Source: Taeniopygia guttata (taxonomy: Eukaryota; Chordata; Aves; Passeriformes; Estrildidae). From it: DNA of 64,000 bases. The translations under genes and the position numbers were made by a program. The notes beneath the pieces are model-generated. The model saw only the letters and a program-made list of their open reading frames with translations, did not search any database and was not told the DNA's origin. Below are positions 1-11,545 of the stretch, one piece after another. The stretch spans positions 42,198,001 to 42,262,000 of the forward strand of contig NC_133024.1 of the NCBI RefSeq assembly GCF_048771995.1. The letters are read 5' to 3'. Each line of letters starts with the position of its first letter. Within the stretch, counting starts at the first letter, position 1.

Positions 1-120
1 GTGTGCCAATGTTGGCTACACACCAATGTGTTGGTTGTGGTTAAGCAGTGCTTACTTTAAACCAAGGACTTCTCAGTTTCCACCAGAGAGGAGATGCACA
101 AGAAGCTGGGGAGAACTGCA
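1..120 (+). mobile_element. Avian endogenous retrovirus LTR fragment, cut by window edge
   Basis: The stretch resembles the middle part of a widespread avian ERV long terminal repeat: a GTGTTGGTTGT-like segment, then an AGTGCTTACTTTAA-like segment, an AAGGACTTCTCAG-like segment, and a GCACAAGAAGCTGGG-like segment, in the expected order. It is diverged and has no coding capacity. The left part lies outside the window. The same family appears to be represented near 22.1-22.4 kb (opposite strand) and 37.7-37.9 kb. The call is from recall of the repeat, not a database search; the exact family (ERVL versus ERVK type) is not decided. Confidence 0.55.
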
Positions 121-1029
121 ATGCAAAATGCATACTTTGACAGTTTGGGTAGAAATGTGAAGTGCTCGCTAAAAAAAAACAATTCTGATGACATCACAAA
201 GACTTCAAGGTCTTCCAGAAAAGATGGCAAAATGGAGCTTTGACTTTGGGCCTGTCAGGCCAAAAGCAAATTGTGATCAAGAAGGCTCTCATCACCGCAC
301 CAAACAAACTGTTGGGGTTGAAAAGAAAGAAGTACTGTAAAACTAAGCTGGAAACTCCATAAATAGACAGAATATGCATACACTGAATACCTTTGGCATA
401 GTTAAAAACAGGAGCATCCTCATTCTGCCTCTATCTTCTGTTTCCTTTGCTCACAATTTATTGTCGGACCAACAAAAAAATATTATCAAATGCTCCAACC
501 AAACAATGAAGCAAACAAAAAGATCCATGCATTCACCAGGAGTGAAAGACTGTTTCTAGCATCAAAATAGAATTTTACAAAAATCATTACTTTTTACAAA
601 AGATGACGTCTTGATTTTATTTAAATAAAGCATTTAGGGCTTATGCTTGAATAAAAAAAAACCCTACAACATTCAAATTACAAGGATCTGCTATCTCTAA
701 GTTTTCTTAAATTTTCTTAATTATATAAAATTCTTCTAAATTTTCTTAAATTAAGAGTCTTGAGTATCTTCTGCCTAAGGCTTTCTAGAAAACTTTTTTG
801 TGATTCCTAACAGATGGCTACATTGGCTTGGAGCAACTTATACTTTTGTACAAAGGTTTTTAGTACAGGAGGATCTGGGCGCTGCACAACACATCACCCA
901 GCACAGAACTGCAAGAAGCCCGCGATTTACACAAACGAAAAAGCAAGCAGAGCAGGGAACCAAGAGCAACTAAAAGGATAATTCAACGAAGCAGGGAGAA
1001 AGCGCGGAAGATGGGAAGCAGCTGAGGAT

Positions 1030-2050
1030 TCAGGCAATTGAAGGCAGAGACGTATGAGGCCGAAGCTCCCCTTCCCCGGGACGAGCCACGGCTACGAAGG
1101 GGAACAGAAGGCCTCGGCCCTGTGCGGGAGGCGCTTCTGGAGCCGGGAGGGCGGGCTCGGCCGCGGCTCCGGGCTCGGCCGCGGCTCCCACCCGGAGCGC
1201 TTCAAGGAAAGCAAGGCAGCAACAAAGGGAGGCGGGGACACGGCCGGCTGCCCGGCCAGCACAGCCCGAGGCCCAGAGCGCAGACGGACCCGTGGGCATT
1301 GCTCAAGCCAGGGTCGCTCCGGCCGGCGGAGCGCTGCAGCTCTCCCGGGAGAAGGAGAAATAAGAACAGGACCTCCCCGTGGGGGGATAAGAGGGTGGGC
1401 AATCGCCTCATCACCCCCAGGGACCGCGGGCGACGTAGCCCACCGCTGAAGCCCCGCGAGGACGCCGGGGGCTGCCCGCACGCCGCGGGGGGAGCGGCTG
1501 CCCCATCCCCGGGCCGGTCCCGCCGCCCGCCCCGCCCGGTCCCCGGGGGCCGCGCGCGCGACTCACCTGCGCCCGGCGCTCCCCTCCGGGCCGCCGGCCC
1601 TTTAACGGCCTCCGCTCTCCCATTGGGCGAGCTGCCTGCCTGTCACTCTTCTCCGCACGCCTATTGGTGCTCAGCGTCCGCCGCTTCCCCGCCCCGCCGC
1701 GCCAGGCGAGCCGGAGTCCCCATCGCTGCTCCGCCGGCGGGGCCGCGCCGCGCGCAGCCGCCGTGCGGCCATTGGCTGCAGCCGCCGCTTGTCTGCCGGA
1801 AACGCGCCGGTGATTGGCTGCGGGTTTCCGCGGCCCGCCCCCTCAGCGCGGGACCCTCCGCGGGGTGGGCGCAGCGCGGGAGGCGCGCGGTGCCGCTGGG
1901 CGGCGGCCTGCCAGGGAGGGAGCAGCGGGGCAGCCCGAGTGGGCGCGACAACCGGGTGAGCCACCGGTTTGGCCGCCGGGTTTGTGATGCTGCTGTCCAG
2001 AGTGAGCGCCCGGCAGCCGCTGTTCCTCCTGAACTGCGCGGGTTGTGATT
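1030..2050. promoter_or_regulatory. CpG island promoter of a minus-strand gene left of the window (MSANTD4 by synteny)
   Basis: About 1 kb of very GC- and CpG-rich sequence stands out from the AT-rich flanks. It contains four ATTGG motifs (starting 1622, 1663, 1771, 1813), which are CCAAT boxes on the minus strand, the usual NF-Y sites of TATA-less promoters. A perfect consensus donor on the minus strand at 1561-1567 (CAG|GTGAGT) marks the end of a first exon transcribed leftward. Known vertebrate gene order places MSANTD4, on the same strand as KBTBD3, just beyond KBTBD3's 3' end. No MSANTD4 coding sequence is visible here, so the name rests on synteny alone. The long open frames across the island (up to 336 codons) are a by-product of high GC and show no protein signature. 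Confidence 0.75.
1567..1750 (-). other. Probable noncoding first exon of the minus-strand island gene
   Basis: On the minus strand the sequence reads GGCGCAG|GTGAGTCG, with the last exon base at 1567. The match to the donor consensus is complete. The upstream exon limit is only a guess: CCAAT boxes at 1771 and 1813 would sit a normal 60-110 bp upstream of a start near 1700. No acceptor-linked continuation lies in 1-1560, so the next exon is expected off the left edge. Identity with MSANTD4 is inferred from gene order only. Confidence 0.5.
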
Positions 2051-2096
2051 AAAGTGGAGAAGTGACGTTTATTACATCCTGTCATTAAAGAAGTAA

Positions 2097-2118
2097 AAGT
2101 AGACCATATGGTCTACTT
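2097..2118. repeat. 22-bp perfect palindrome
   Basis: The block centred on ACCATATGGT is its own reverse complement over 22 bases, with arms beginning AAGTAG and no spacer. It lies about 50 bp outside the CpG island edge. No function is known to me. Confidence 0.9.
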
Positions 2119-2923
2119 CGGACGCAAACTGGTTTAAGTCCGTGGTGAATTCCTTGGGTCTGTAGAACATACATGTACAATTTCCTTCTGATTGTGTACA
2201 GGGTTACACAACTTCAGCTCTCAGATTTGGTCTGTGAATCGCTTCATTGTTCAGTATAAGTTTTTAATATTGTGAATGCTGCTGGAATGCTTTGTACATG
2301 TCTCCAAAAGGCTTTTGCTAGCTGAAAGGCTTTTGGGGCAAAGGCCTTGGAGTGTTGGAAAGTTAATTTGTATTGGCATTTTATCTCTAGAAGAGTCTCG
2401 GGGTTAGAGAATTTAAGTTTTGGAAGGACACAAGACAACACTGGGCTCCGTCACTTTGTATCGATGCCACTTCTGCAAGCCTTGGCATGCAATTTTGGAC
2501 TTTGTAGCTTTTATCTCCTTCTATATAAAGCTCTTTCTACTCGCATTTCAGCAACAATAAACACCCAATCATTTGCAATACTTCAACTGTTAAAAAACCC
2601 TGTGTATCAATCTGATCTAATTTTTAAAAAATATACCAATTTAAATATACCCTACAATGGTAAACTTAAGAACTTTTCAGCAGACAATTAAAATTAGCAT
2701 GGGAACAGTAATTCAGTATGCAAATTATATACAAATACAAGGTCCAAGGAGAATTATAAACCCCCCCTCACTCCACTTTTCATCCATGCTAACTGCATTC
2801 TTGGTTATGGCATTCAAAATGTTCTCCAATTGAAAAAAAAAAAACCCAAAAGTGATTACCTGCATTAGAAAATTAGAAACACTGTAGAGTCCCTGCAGTT
2901 CTGCAGTTTGAAACTCACTGGGG

Positions 2924-2947
2924 AAAAAAAAAAAAAAAAAAAAAAAA
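2924..2947 (+). repeat. Poly(A) run, 24 nt
   Basis: An uninterrupted run of 24 A follows GGGG. No target-site duplication or 3' transposon tail was recognised beside it, so it may be a simple repeat and not the end of a retrocopy. Confidence 0.9.
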
Positions 2948-3159
2948 GACCCAAGAAGGATTCAGTTGCTCAGTGCTTTATTTCACAAAAGAATGAACAT
3001 CTCAGCAATTGTGAAGTATTGTACTTTCCACATATCAGCAGAGTCCAGGCAGCAGCGAAATGTTACTGTTCTCTATGCTTTACTGGGTGTTAGAAGGAAA
3101 AAAGTAAATTGAGCATAATGTTCAACTATAAATATTGTCAAATACATCCCTGTTTTCAG

Positions 3160-3179
3160 TCTATTTTAATTAAAATAGA
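3160..3179. repeat. 20-bp perfect palindrome
   Basis: A self-complementary stretch is centred on TTTTAATTAAAA and flanked by TCTA/TAGA. It is AT-rich and contains a PacI-type TTAATTAA core. It may have arisen by chance in AT-rich DNA. Confidence 0.9.
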
Positions 3180-5494
3180 TCTTATGCTGCCTCCTGTTGG
3201 TCACCTACAAACAGAAACATCTAAAATTAACCTCCGCATTAGGAACTGCAGTCAGCACACTCTATAGCTATACCTTACCTACTACCCTATACTAACCAGA
3301 GCAGCTAAACAGTTAGAAAACCGTTTATCACAGAATAATACATGAATAAATCTGACCCAGAAAATGCACCCCATTTTGTGAATATAATGAATTTTTAACA
3401 GCAGTAAACTTACTACAAATGTACTTAGACTATATGAAACAAATTAATTAGTCCTTAAATAATAATCATCAGGTTTGTGCAAACATAATCAATAAAGACC
3501 TAAATAAGTGATATTTATTGTAACAACTAAACCAGTATGATAATATTACCAAAGTGCCATAATGTTTTGATAGCATTCTTTAAAAGTTGAAATTATCCAA
3601 TATAATCATCACTGGATATTAAAATCCTACATACAATATATATTATCTTTGTGTATATTATACTGGTCATGCTTATAATGTATTCTGTGACATAAAATAG
3701 AATACTATTAGAAATGTTTTGGTTACATCATTTAAGTGCAAATAGTAGATTATAATTTTACATGCATTTTGTATGTTTAAACATCACTGTATTTCAGTGA
3801 GAACATACGTAATCATTAATCTAGTTGCTATTTTTAGAGGAAGGTACTTTTTCATAAAGCTTTGATTCAAAGAGCTTTGAAAAGTCATAAAAGATATTAA
3901 AAAACTCACTTTGCATTAATTTTGTGACTTTTGTTTTTAAATGCATAAATGCTCTGTAGACTGAAAAATCTGTTTGATCCAGACTACAACAGTTACTCAT
4001 GCAAGTAATTCATACTCTTTTGTGTAGTTCACTGAGAATTCTTACATCTTTAGCAATTAATAACACGGTTCGCAACATAGGTCCTTTCTTCTATCATAAA
4101 GCCTTTTTAACCATGACTTTCTAACACTTCTGCTTCTTCTGCATTCAGTTCTGCTACCAGATTTAATACTTTGTATGTGAAGATGTGGCAAATGATCCAT
4201 TTTCCTTCGTGAGAGCTGTAGTAGAGGCTTACCTGCCTAACTGCAGAAAATCAGTACCATTTCACAGTAACTTTTGTGTAAGTAAAGCTAGAAAGTAACT
4301 GACATTACTACATTATTTCCTGATCACTGAGTAAGAGCTCAACTCCCTGTGAAATCCATGAATGATTTGTCAGACTGGGAACTGACATTAGATCCTGCAC
4401 AAATATAGTGTAAAATACTAAAGAAGCATGTCCATTTTCCCAATTCAGCTTCAGTCAGTTTTCACTGTATAGTGAGGAATTTCTCACATACGTCATTGCT
4501 CTATCTGATGTCAGATGCCAGAGTCTTATAGCAAGTAGCTGGGTGGAAGACTGCCAAAAAATCAGCGGTAGGGAAAAACTTAGAGGAAAGAGCATCACCT
4601 CCATGACTCGCTTGCTGTTTATGTAACCCAACAATTTGGTCCTGACAGTGGCAATTAAAACACCCTTGCAATTCTCTGGTATCTTCCAATTTGCATAGCT
4701 GTTTATACCCATGTACTATGGGCATGTTACTTTTCTCAATGCATAAATTGCATACTCATATACTCAGGTATAAGCACAACACAAATACACAAGCAAAGGT
4801 GAACTGGGCCTCATATTTCAATGATGTGACAAGTTGCCATAATTAATGGTTAATGAAGTCTCTATGCTACCCTGAGTAGCTTCATTAAAACTAAAACTAC
4901 CATTTTCCTATGTGTTTGTTTTTTTCCTATTGTTTCAGTAAGAGGAATAGTATTCTTCCTCTCTCTACTCAATACATTTGCTTTGCACTAACAAAAAGTA
5001 GTTGTGTCCCCATATAAAAGTACTTGCATTTTTGCAAGGTGATTGTAAAGGTTACCTAGCTACGTTTAGTTAAAATATGATTTGGAGTCTTATTATGGAA
5101 AAAAAAAAGTGGAAGTTGCCTGAAATACTGTAGCAAGCTATTTACTTCTACATAACTGATATGCATATTAATATACAGAAATTACTGAAAGGTCTTGCTC
5201 TAGTAACATCTTCTCCAAATGTACATGATTTTATTTTACATACTTATGAAAATTATTATGATGAATATTATCTAAATTTGTAAAGATATCTGATAACAAA
5301 TTATAGAGACGGTCACAGAATTGGAACCTTCCATTGTTTACTGTTTAAAACAGAAGCCTGTTCTAGGCAATATTAAGCTCTAAGCATTAATATTCAGCTT
5401 GGGTTTTGCAAAAAGTACATGCAGTAGTGATGGGACAATGAACTTACCAGTTGTCTCAAGACATATGAAAGATGTCTCTGATGCCTCACTAAAT

Positions 5495-5500
5495 TTTATT
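5495..5500 (-). terminator. KBTBD3: Candidate polyadenylation signal of KBTBD3
   Basis: TTTATT on plus is AATAAA on the transcribed strand. It is the nearest canonical hexamer I found after the KBTBD3 stop, about 1.4 kb downstream. ATTAAA variants occur closer (for example near 6411 and 6790), so the real cleavage site is not settled by sequence. Confidence 0.3.
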
Positions 5501-6924
5501 CATTATTTAAACTACTTGACAAGATGTGATTAAATGTTTAGAACTATTATTCTGTGTGGCAAAAGACAACCTTACTGCTTTCACAATACTTATATGGAAC
5601 ATAAGGGCTCTCAGTGTCTTATCTGCATACCTGGTAAGAAAGGAAATTCTCAGGCTGTGGAAGATTACAAATTAATTTATGAAACCTAGCTGGTTTCAGT
5701 GTCCTCCTGTCAGAAAGAAGACTGACTTTGTAAGCATGAGATCAAATTTACTTCAGAACGTATAGCTAGACTAATATTAGCACTAAAAGTCCATTCCAAT
5801 TTTAATATTATCATAGCTGACTACTTAAAGTTTATCAAGCAATATATTGTGTAGTGTTTGCTATGTAATATTTTAACATCTAAAAATACAATGAAGTTCA
5901 AGATAAAGTGTTTTAATTAATTTCAACCACAGGAGATGATTGATGACCTCAGAAATACTATTTACTATTGACTTTTAATATGGAGGTGTAGGTTTGTAAC
6001 TTTGTATGTGATGTATGACAAGATACAAACTTTTCCCATAGTTAACGGAAGCAACAGCTATGATTCAGTTTACAGCTTGCTGCTATAAGCAGCCTAGTGA
6101 CTGCTTAATAGGTAGCACTGAAGACTTCAGAGATGAAGACTTCTGTTAGAAAACATCCTGAAGTGTTTTTTCTTCAGTTGAAGAAAACATATGACTGATG
6201 CAAAGGTATCACATGAAGTATCTGTCCTGTATAAATCTTACTTACCCTGCAGTATGTTATTGAAATTTACCTTGCCACAGTTAATGCGATGGAAACACAA
6301 AATAAAGCTACTACTAAGGCACAAGGATGGAGAAAAACTGGTAAAACTGAAGAGCTGAAGTAAGATGACAGGAATTATCAGTCTCTTCAAATTACATACC
6401 TGGTTTTAATACTGTGAAGGTCACTTTGGCTCTTGTCCTTGCTAAAGTCATTGTGATAAGATAAAGTTGACAATGAATTCCTCTTACAGGTTTATGAACA
6501 TAGAAAATCTAAATAACACTAACAAAAATGTCTTTTAAACTTCAGTTACATAGGGAAAACAGTATCACAGTCAGTTTTCTCATTTAGCAATTTGTCTGTT
6601 GGGACAACTGAATATTATGGAAATAATGACACATACTACACAACTAATTCCTCATGAATATTCTTTTTGGAAAATTAATATAATTTAGAAAATTATTCTG
6701 ATAATTACATAGAAGAGTTGTATATAAAATTAAATATAGAATACTGGCTATGTAATGACTAGCACGAATTACATTTTCATGGAGTCTTCCAAAAGCAATC
6801 CTACAGCATTTAATCTGAACTGAAAATTTAAACAAACAAGTACATATTTCTTCATCTGTAAACTAATACTTAAAAACTGTTTTACAATTTGTGCATTTAA
6901 ATAGACTTTTTTGACTTGGGAGTT

Positions 6925-8545
6925 TCAAAATTCTCCAGAGCAAATTGTCAGTACAGGTGACCAGGGGTCCCTATATCTATTAAACTGAATGACCTGACAG
7001 TAAAACTCAGTTAAGGCTCTTGGCATTGGTGAAACTTCTTCCCACTCAGACCTGCTACTGTGGTAGACTTGAACTTCATCTGTGATTTCTTCTGGAGCAT
7101 AATCACCACCTAGTATATAAATTTTGTCTTCTGTCCCAACTGCCCCTGCATTAAAGCCAGCACACTCAAAAGACCCTTCTCCTTTCCAAACACAGGTTTC
7201 TGGGCAAAAACTGTAAACCTTGTAGGTGGAGAGATCACATATGTACAATGTACAGTTCACTGGAACAGCTTTGATTAGAGTTGCATGGAAAAACTGCCCA
7301 AATTCTGCTACAAGCTCAGACCATTGATCAGTCACAGCATTATACTTAAAGAAACAGTCAAGGGATGGATTAAAGGCATCAGTAATCTCTACTTCTGAGC
7401 CAAGGACATAAATTATATTCTGGCATGCACTTGCTTCTGGATAGTAGATACCTCTTGGTAACTGGCTTACAGATTTCCAGTCTTTGGAAAGAGGGTTATA
7501 GGATTCTACATCCAAAAGACTCCGAGTTTCTTGAGCTCCTCTGGTCTTTCCACCTATTACAAAGAGCTGATTTAAGGTTACAACAGATGTGTGCATTGTC
7601 CTCGGTTTTTTCATAGCTGACACTATGGAGAATTCATTGCTGACTGGACAGTAGCACCAGGTTTGGTCAGTGGCATCATGAAACGGCTCAGCAATATGAA
7701 GCCTGACAGTTCTGTAGCAATTACCCTTGCATCCTCCAGTTATAAATATTTTTTCTCCATAGCTAGACAAACTTGACCCTGGCAGATCAATCATATGAGT
7801 ATGTGGTAGCTCTTTCCATTTATCTGTTTTGATGTTGTAGCAGAATGTATGTCTGTTTTCTCCATCTTCATCAGTTTTATGAACAAATATGTATTTTTCT
7901 GTTGTTGAAGGACGTGCATCTGGAAACAATCCACTGAAGTTCTGCACACTTTGAACTGCATCATTGATTATTACCAAGCAATTAGCATTCTTAAGTAAAT
8001 GTTCTTCAGAATGCAGAAAGTCTTGCAAAGTCTTTTCAGGTAACTGGTGTAATCTCACTTTTTTCATCAAATTAGGCAGGTATTTCTGCCGTGTTTCTAA
8101 GTTGTGTTTGGTCCATTGGAGGACAGCTTTCAACACTGATTCTTCCTCAGGGACATTTAGTTCATCAGCCTCGAGACATTTTTGTAATATCTCAAAATTC
8201 ATCTCCAAGAAGTCACTTGATCTGAGCAGCAACGAAAAGTGGTGTTGTACATAATCTAGTGCATGATCAAACAAGCGGACAGACCCGTAACTTTCTGATA
8301 GAGAAAGCAACTGTAAGCAATTCACAAGATCAATACTTTTTATTAGGAAGTCACTGCAAGCTTTGGAAAGGAGTGAAACTTGAAGAAATGATGACAGTTG
8401 GAAGAGCATTTCCACATTATCATTGGTTATCTCTGTTTTTCCTGTGTAAGCATAATCAAGAAAAGCTTTCACTGCCTTGGGTGATAGATTACTAATAGTA
8501 ACATTGCCATCATCCCGTTCTTTCATATTAACTTCAAACATGGCT
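6925..8545 (-). CDS. KBTBD3: KBTBD3 coding exon 2 (rest of BTB, BACK, Kelch)
   Basis: A single 1621-nt exon encodes residues 76-614 and ends with TGA at 6925-6927. A longer open frame begins at an intronic ATG at 8577, but the 11 extra residues before the acceptor do not fit the family and are removed by splicing at 8546. A large last exon carrying BACK and Kelch is typical of this gene. Confidence 0.95.
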
Positions 8546-11527
8546 CTGTGAATAGAATACAGAAGATATACACACAAATTAAAGATTTAGCAAACAGATG
8601 AGAATGCTGATGTGGAAGGAGACAGTTAGGGACATGTAATAATGTGGGCTGGACTAAAATAGGTCTAAAATGTGGAAGTTCTTATATGAACAATTAATTT
8701 ACTTGGTGTGTTTGAAAAAAAAAAGATTGGTGATAAGAACATATTCAAAGTGATGGCTTAACTAAATCATAGCAGCACCTGTGTTTTGTAAGGATTTTCA
8801 CAAATGGTGATGAAATCTGCAGCTCTCAGTGTGACAGAAAATGTGAAAATTTTCAGGACAGCATCAGTTCCAACTTTGGGAAAGAAAGCCTGATTTAAAA
8901 AAATACATAGTAAAAAAGCCCCATGAGTTAGGTCATGCAATGTGGATGAGTACATAAAATTATGTGAAAAAAAAAACCCTTCCAAATTGCAGGCTGAGCA
9001 AATGGCCAGACAGATGATGTGTTTAGTCCTCAGAAATAAAAGTAGGTAAGGGATAAATGAGGAGAAAAAAACACAAGGAAACTTAATTCTTGCTTTAGAG
9101 TTGAAAGAGAGATGTATAAGTACAGGCCAATGTCAGAGAAAAAATGAGATTTTTATATGATTGCATGACACAATGAAACTGTGCAGAAAGTAGAACGTGA
9201 CTGAATACAAAGATGATGGTTGAAATTGTGGAATGAACTACTGACCAGGAGATTTGTGGAAATTTTATTACAACTTTAACTGCTTTATTCTAACTATGTA
9301 ATAACATTCAACTCTTTCACACAATCTAACATGGCAAGATAAAATAATTAAAGTTTTATAAGTGGGTAAGTGCTGGCAACAGAACAGTGCTGCAATATCT
9401 CTTGCCCTGCCCTCCCAGAAACTAAGCCTCAAGCTAGGATAGCAGTGGCTTCTGAATAAGACATAATATAATAGTGGAGGAAGAGTCAGATAAATCATCA
9501 AATGGGAAGTAGAAAATCTGGATATTAATACATCATAGTTAATTAATATTTTAAAAAAAGTCTTATATCATAGTTCAGTTATGCCACTTAGTATCTTTGT
9601 TGTATGGGATTTTTAAAATATCATCCTTTTCTGAAGCCAAAGAGGAAAAAAGCCATCTCTGTGTACAGCACATACTCTTTGGGATGTGAACATCTGGTAA
9701 AGCAGGAACTTGTCTGACTTCTCGAACAAGAACCTAAAATTACAATAAAACACCTGTGTCCCAAAGACCTCTTTGCATACTAAGGGATGACCCTTATAAT
9801 TCTTTCATCATTAACCCATGAGCTATGAAATCTCTAATTAGGAAGTAAAATAGCAACTGAAGAATACTAGTAGAAGAGCAATGTAGGCAAAGGCTTTGAC
9901 TCTGGAAGCTAACAAGTGAGGATCAAAATTTTGCTGATTCTTTGATTTACACAATGAAGCCAAAACTAAGAGAAGTCCAAAGGCCAAGGAAGACAAAAGG
10001 TGTTCCATTTCAAATGTATGTAGTGGACCTAGGTACTTTTTACTCCTTGAACATAAAAGATAGTCTTTGCATTCCAGGACACCTTTTGAATCTGATGGCT
10101 GCTATCATACGCCACATCAACCGTTAGGAGCAGGGAGAGATCTCTCCCGGCAGATTTTAATCTTAAGAGTCTGTAGGTTATGAAAAGGACACATGCATTT
10201 CCATGTGCTTAACTTCAGTTATAAAAATTACTACTGGAAGTTATTTCATCCTAGTATTTCTTCCTACCCGTTCATCTCGGTGCTGTCAAGCAGTTAAAGA
10301 CAAATGAAAGTAGTCCTGTGTGTCAGGGAAAAAACCAAATCTGCTCCTACAGTGGAGCAAGTGCTCATTTCATCTGCATTTCTTCTTTTTTCAGTAACTC
10401 TAAGAACACATCTAGCTATCTTATGTCATATATGGCAGACTCACTTAGACCATGGGATCTTCCAGGACATTTGAAAATAACACTCACCTATGTAAGGGCA
10501 ACCAAATTGAGGCTATTAACTCATTCCCAAGAGTCCATTTTTTCATTGTTAGAGTCTTAGCTTTGTTTTGAGTAAACTCTATTCAGAAACACTTCCAGTG
10601 TGGAACTGCAAGTTTGAAGTCTAAAAAGGTTAGCAAGTCTTATTTATATTAATATTCTGTATGTGAATGAAAGCTGTCCCTTAAAAATACATAGCTTTAG
10701 GCACAAGGAGGAAGATCCATTTCAAGCTGAAAGATTGAAATCTGTAGTTTAGGAAAAGTATGCATATCTGTTTAAATACCTCTGAAGCCAACCTCTACTA
10801 TACTGACCACTCTTCCTGGACAAGCAAAAACTAGTTGCATTCCAAAATTATGTATAATTTATCCACAATTGCTCAGTACAAGATGTATTTGTAATCAATC
10901 TGTTACGTTTCACAATATAAATGTGTCAAAGTACACAGACTATCATATAAAAAGTCAAACAATATCCTTGCAGACCTTCAAGTACTGATACGGGCAACAG
11001 GTAACTCTTATAACCTGTGTCAGCTCAACCTAACAGCAGAACCACACATTTATAACTTGAAATTTGTATTTCAGAGTCTCCACTGCTGTCAGAATCTGAT
11101 TCATAAAGTCTTCATGACTTTCTGAAAATACAAGGAGCTGTATCTGGCATACCCTTAAAATTATGTTTGAACGCTGTGCTCAAAACTCTGCAGATATATG
11201 TAAATTGTGGTAATTTTTAAACTTTTAAAAATCCTATTCTTCTCCTCCCTCCAAGAAAACTTAGAATCTATTTCCTGCAAACTCATGCCAAAATTAGGTT
11301 TACCTGAAAAAATCACTGCATGCAGCCAGTACACAACGATGACAGGGAATTATTTCATCTTTCACACGAATTTTAAAATCAAAAAATATATTTTGTTCTC
11401 TGAACTTTTGTAGTACTTTTAGAATTTGTTGTCCGTGACCTTCAGCCACTAAGGAATTGATTTTATTTTCAGGAACAGAAATTCCGTTGCAAATAGGTCT
11501 GCTAATGTAATCCCGTTGATTGGCCAT
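6925..11527 (-). CDS. KBTBD3: KBTBD3, Kelch repeat and BTB domain-containing protein 3 (two coding exons)
   Basis: The coding sequence joins 11304-11527 and 6925-8545 on the minus strand, giving 614 aa. The junction is phase 2 (donor TTCAG|GTAAAC, acceptor TTCACAG|AGCC) and rebuilds the conserved run CSDFFRAMFEVNMKERDDG. Domains in order: a BTB/POZ domain at about residues 40-145 (starting near FDFKIRVKDEIIPCH), a BACK domain at about 150-250, and a kelch propeller at about 290-600 with GGCKG, GGKTRG and GGDYAP blade motifs, each followed by a tryptophan-ending strand. The start has a strong context (AACATGG) and lies 18 bases after a splice acceptor. Length is close to the human protein (about 608-612 aa). 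BTB-BACK-Kelch proteins commonly act as substrate adaptors of Cullin-3 ubiquitin ligases; the substrate of KBTBD3 is not established. The frame is intact. Identity rests on strong agreement with remembered mammalian KBTBD3 sequence over the whole length. Confidence 0.95.
8546..11303 (-). other. KBTBD3: KBTBD3 intron between the coding exons
   Basis: A GT-AG intron of 2758 bp, phase 2. I saw no transposon or RNA gene in it. Several short open frames occur but none has a recognisable motif or a conserved-looking composition. Confidence 0.85.
11304..11527 (-). CDS. KBTBD3: KBTBD3 coding exon 1 (N-terminus and start of BTB)
   Basis: It encodes residues 1-75, from MANQRDY to the CSDFFR turn of the BTB fold. 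It ends with a clear donor (CAG|GTAAAC on minus). The exon continues upstream as untranslated sequence to 11545, where a good acceptor (TTTTTCCATTTCAG) begins it. At least one noncoding exon must therefore lie upstream. Confidence 0.93.
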
Positions 11528-11545
11528 GTTTTCTTCAATCTATTC
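11528..11545 (-). other. KBTBD3: KBTBD3 5' UTR part of coding exon 1
   Basis: Eighteen untranslated bases separate the acceptor CAG at 11546-11548 (minus strand) from the ATG at 11527. The acceptor has a long pyrimidine tract. This shows that the transcript starts further upstream, consistent with a promoter at the 19-20 kb CpG island. Confidence 0.75.

Larger units (their letters stand above)
2051..6924. other. Intergenic and KBTBD3 3' UTR region
   Basis: This is AT-rich sequence without convincing coding potential. The right part should be the 3' UTR of KBTBD3, which is transcribed leftward from the stop at 6925. The nearest minus-strand AATAAA (TTTATT on plus) that I found leftward of the stop is at 5495-5500, followed by another at 5230-5235; either could end the mRNA, giving a 3' UTR of roughly 1.4-1.7 kb. 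The left part holds two long perfect palindromes (2097-2118 and 3160-3179) and a 24-nt A run (2924-2947). No transposon was recognised. Confidence 0.5.

Noticed and set aside
1038-2048. 336-codon plus-strand open frame and several minus-strand frames across the first CpG island
   Set aside because: They are Pro/Arg/Ala-rich frames produced by GC-rich DNA with few stops. No domain, no splice support and no family were seen, and they overlap one another.
8546-8577. Alternative KBTBD3 start at 8577 giving a 550-residue protein
   Set aside because: The 11 extra residues are intronic and lie before a good acceptor. The real N-terminus with half of the BTB domain is in the exon at 11304-11527.
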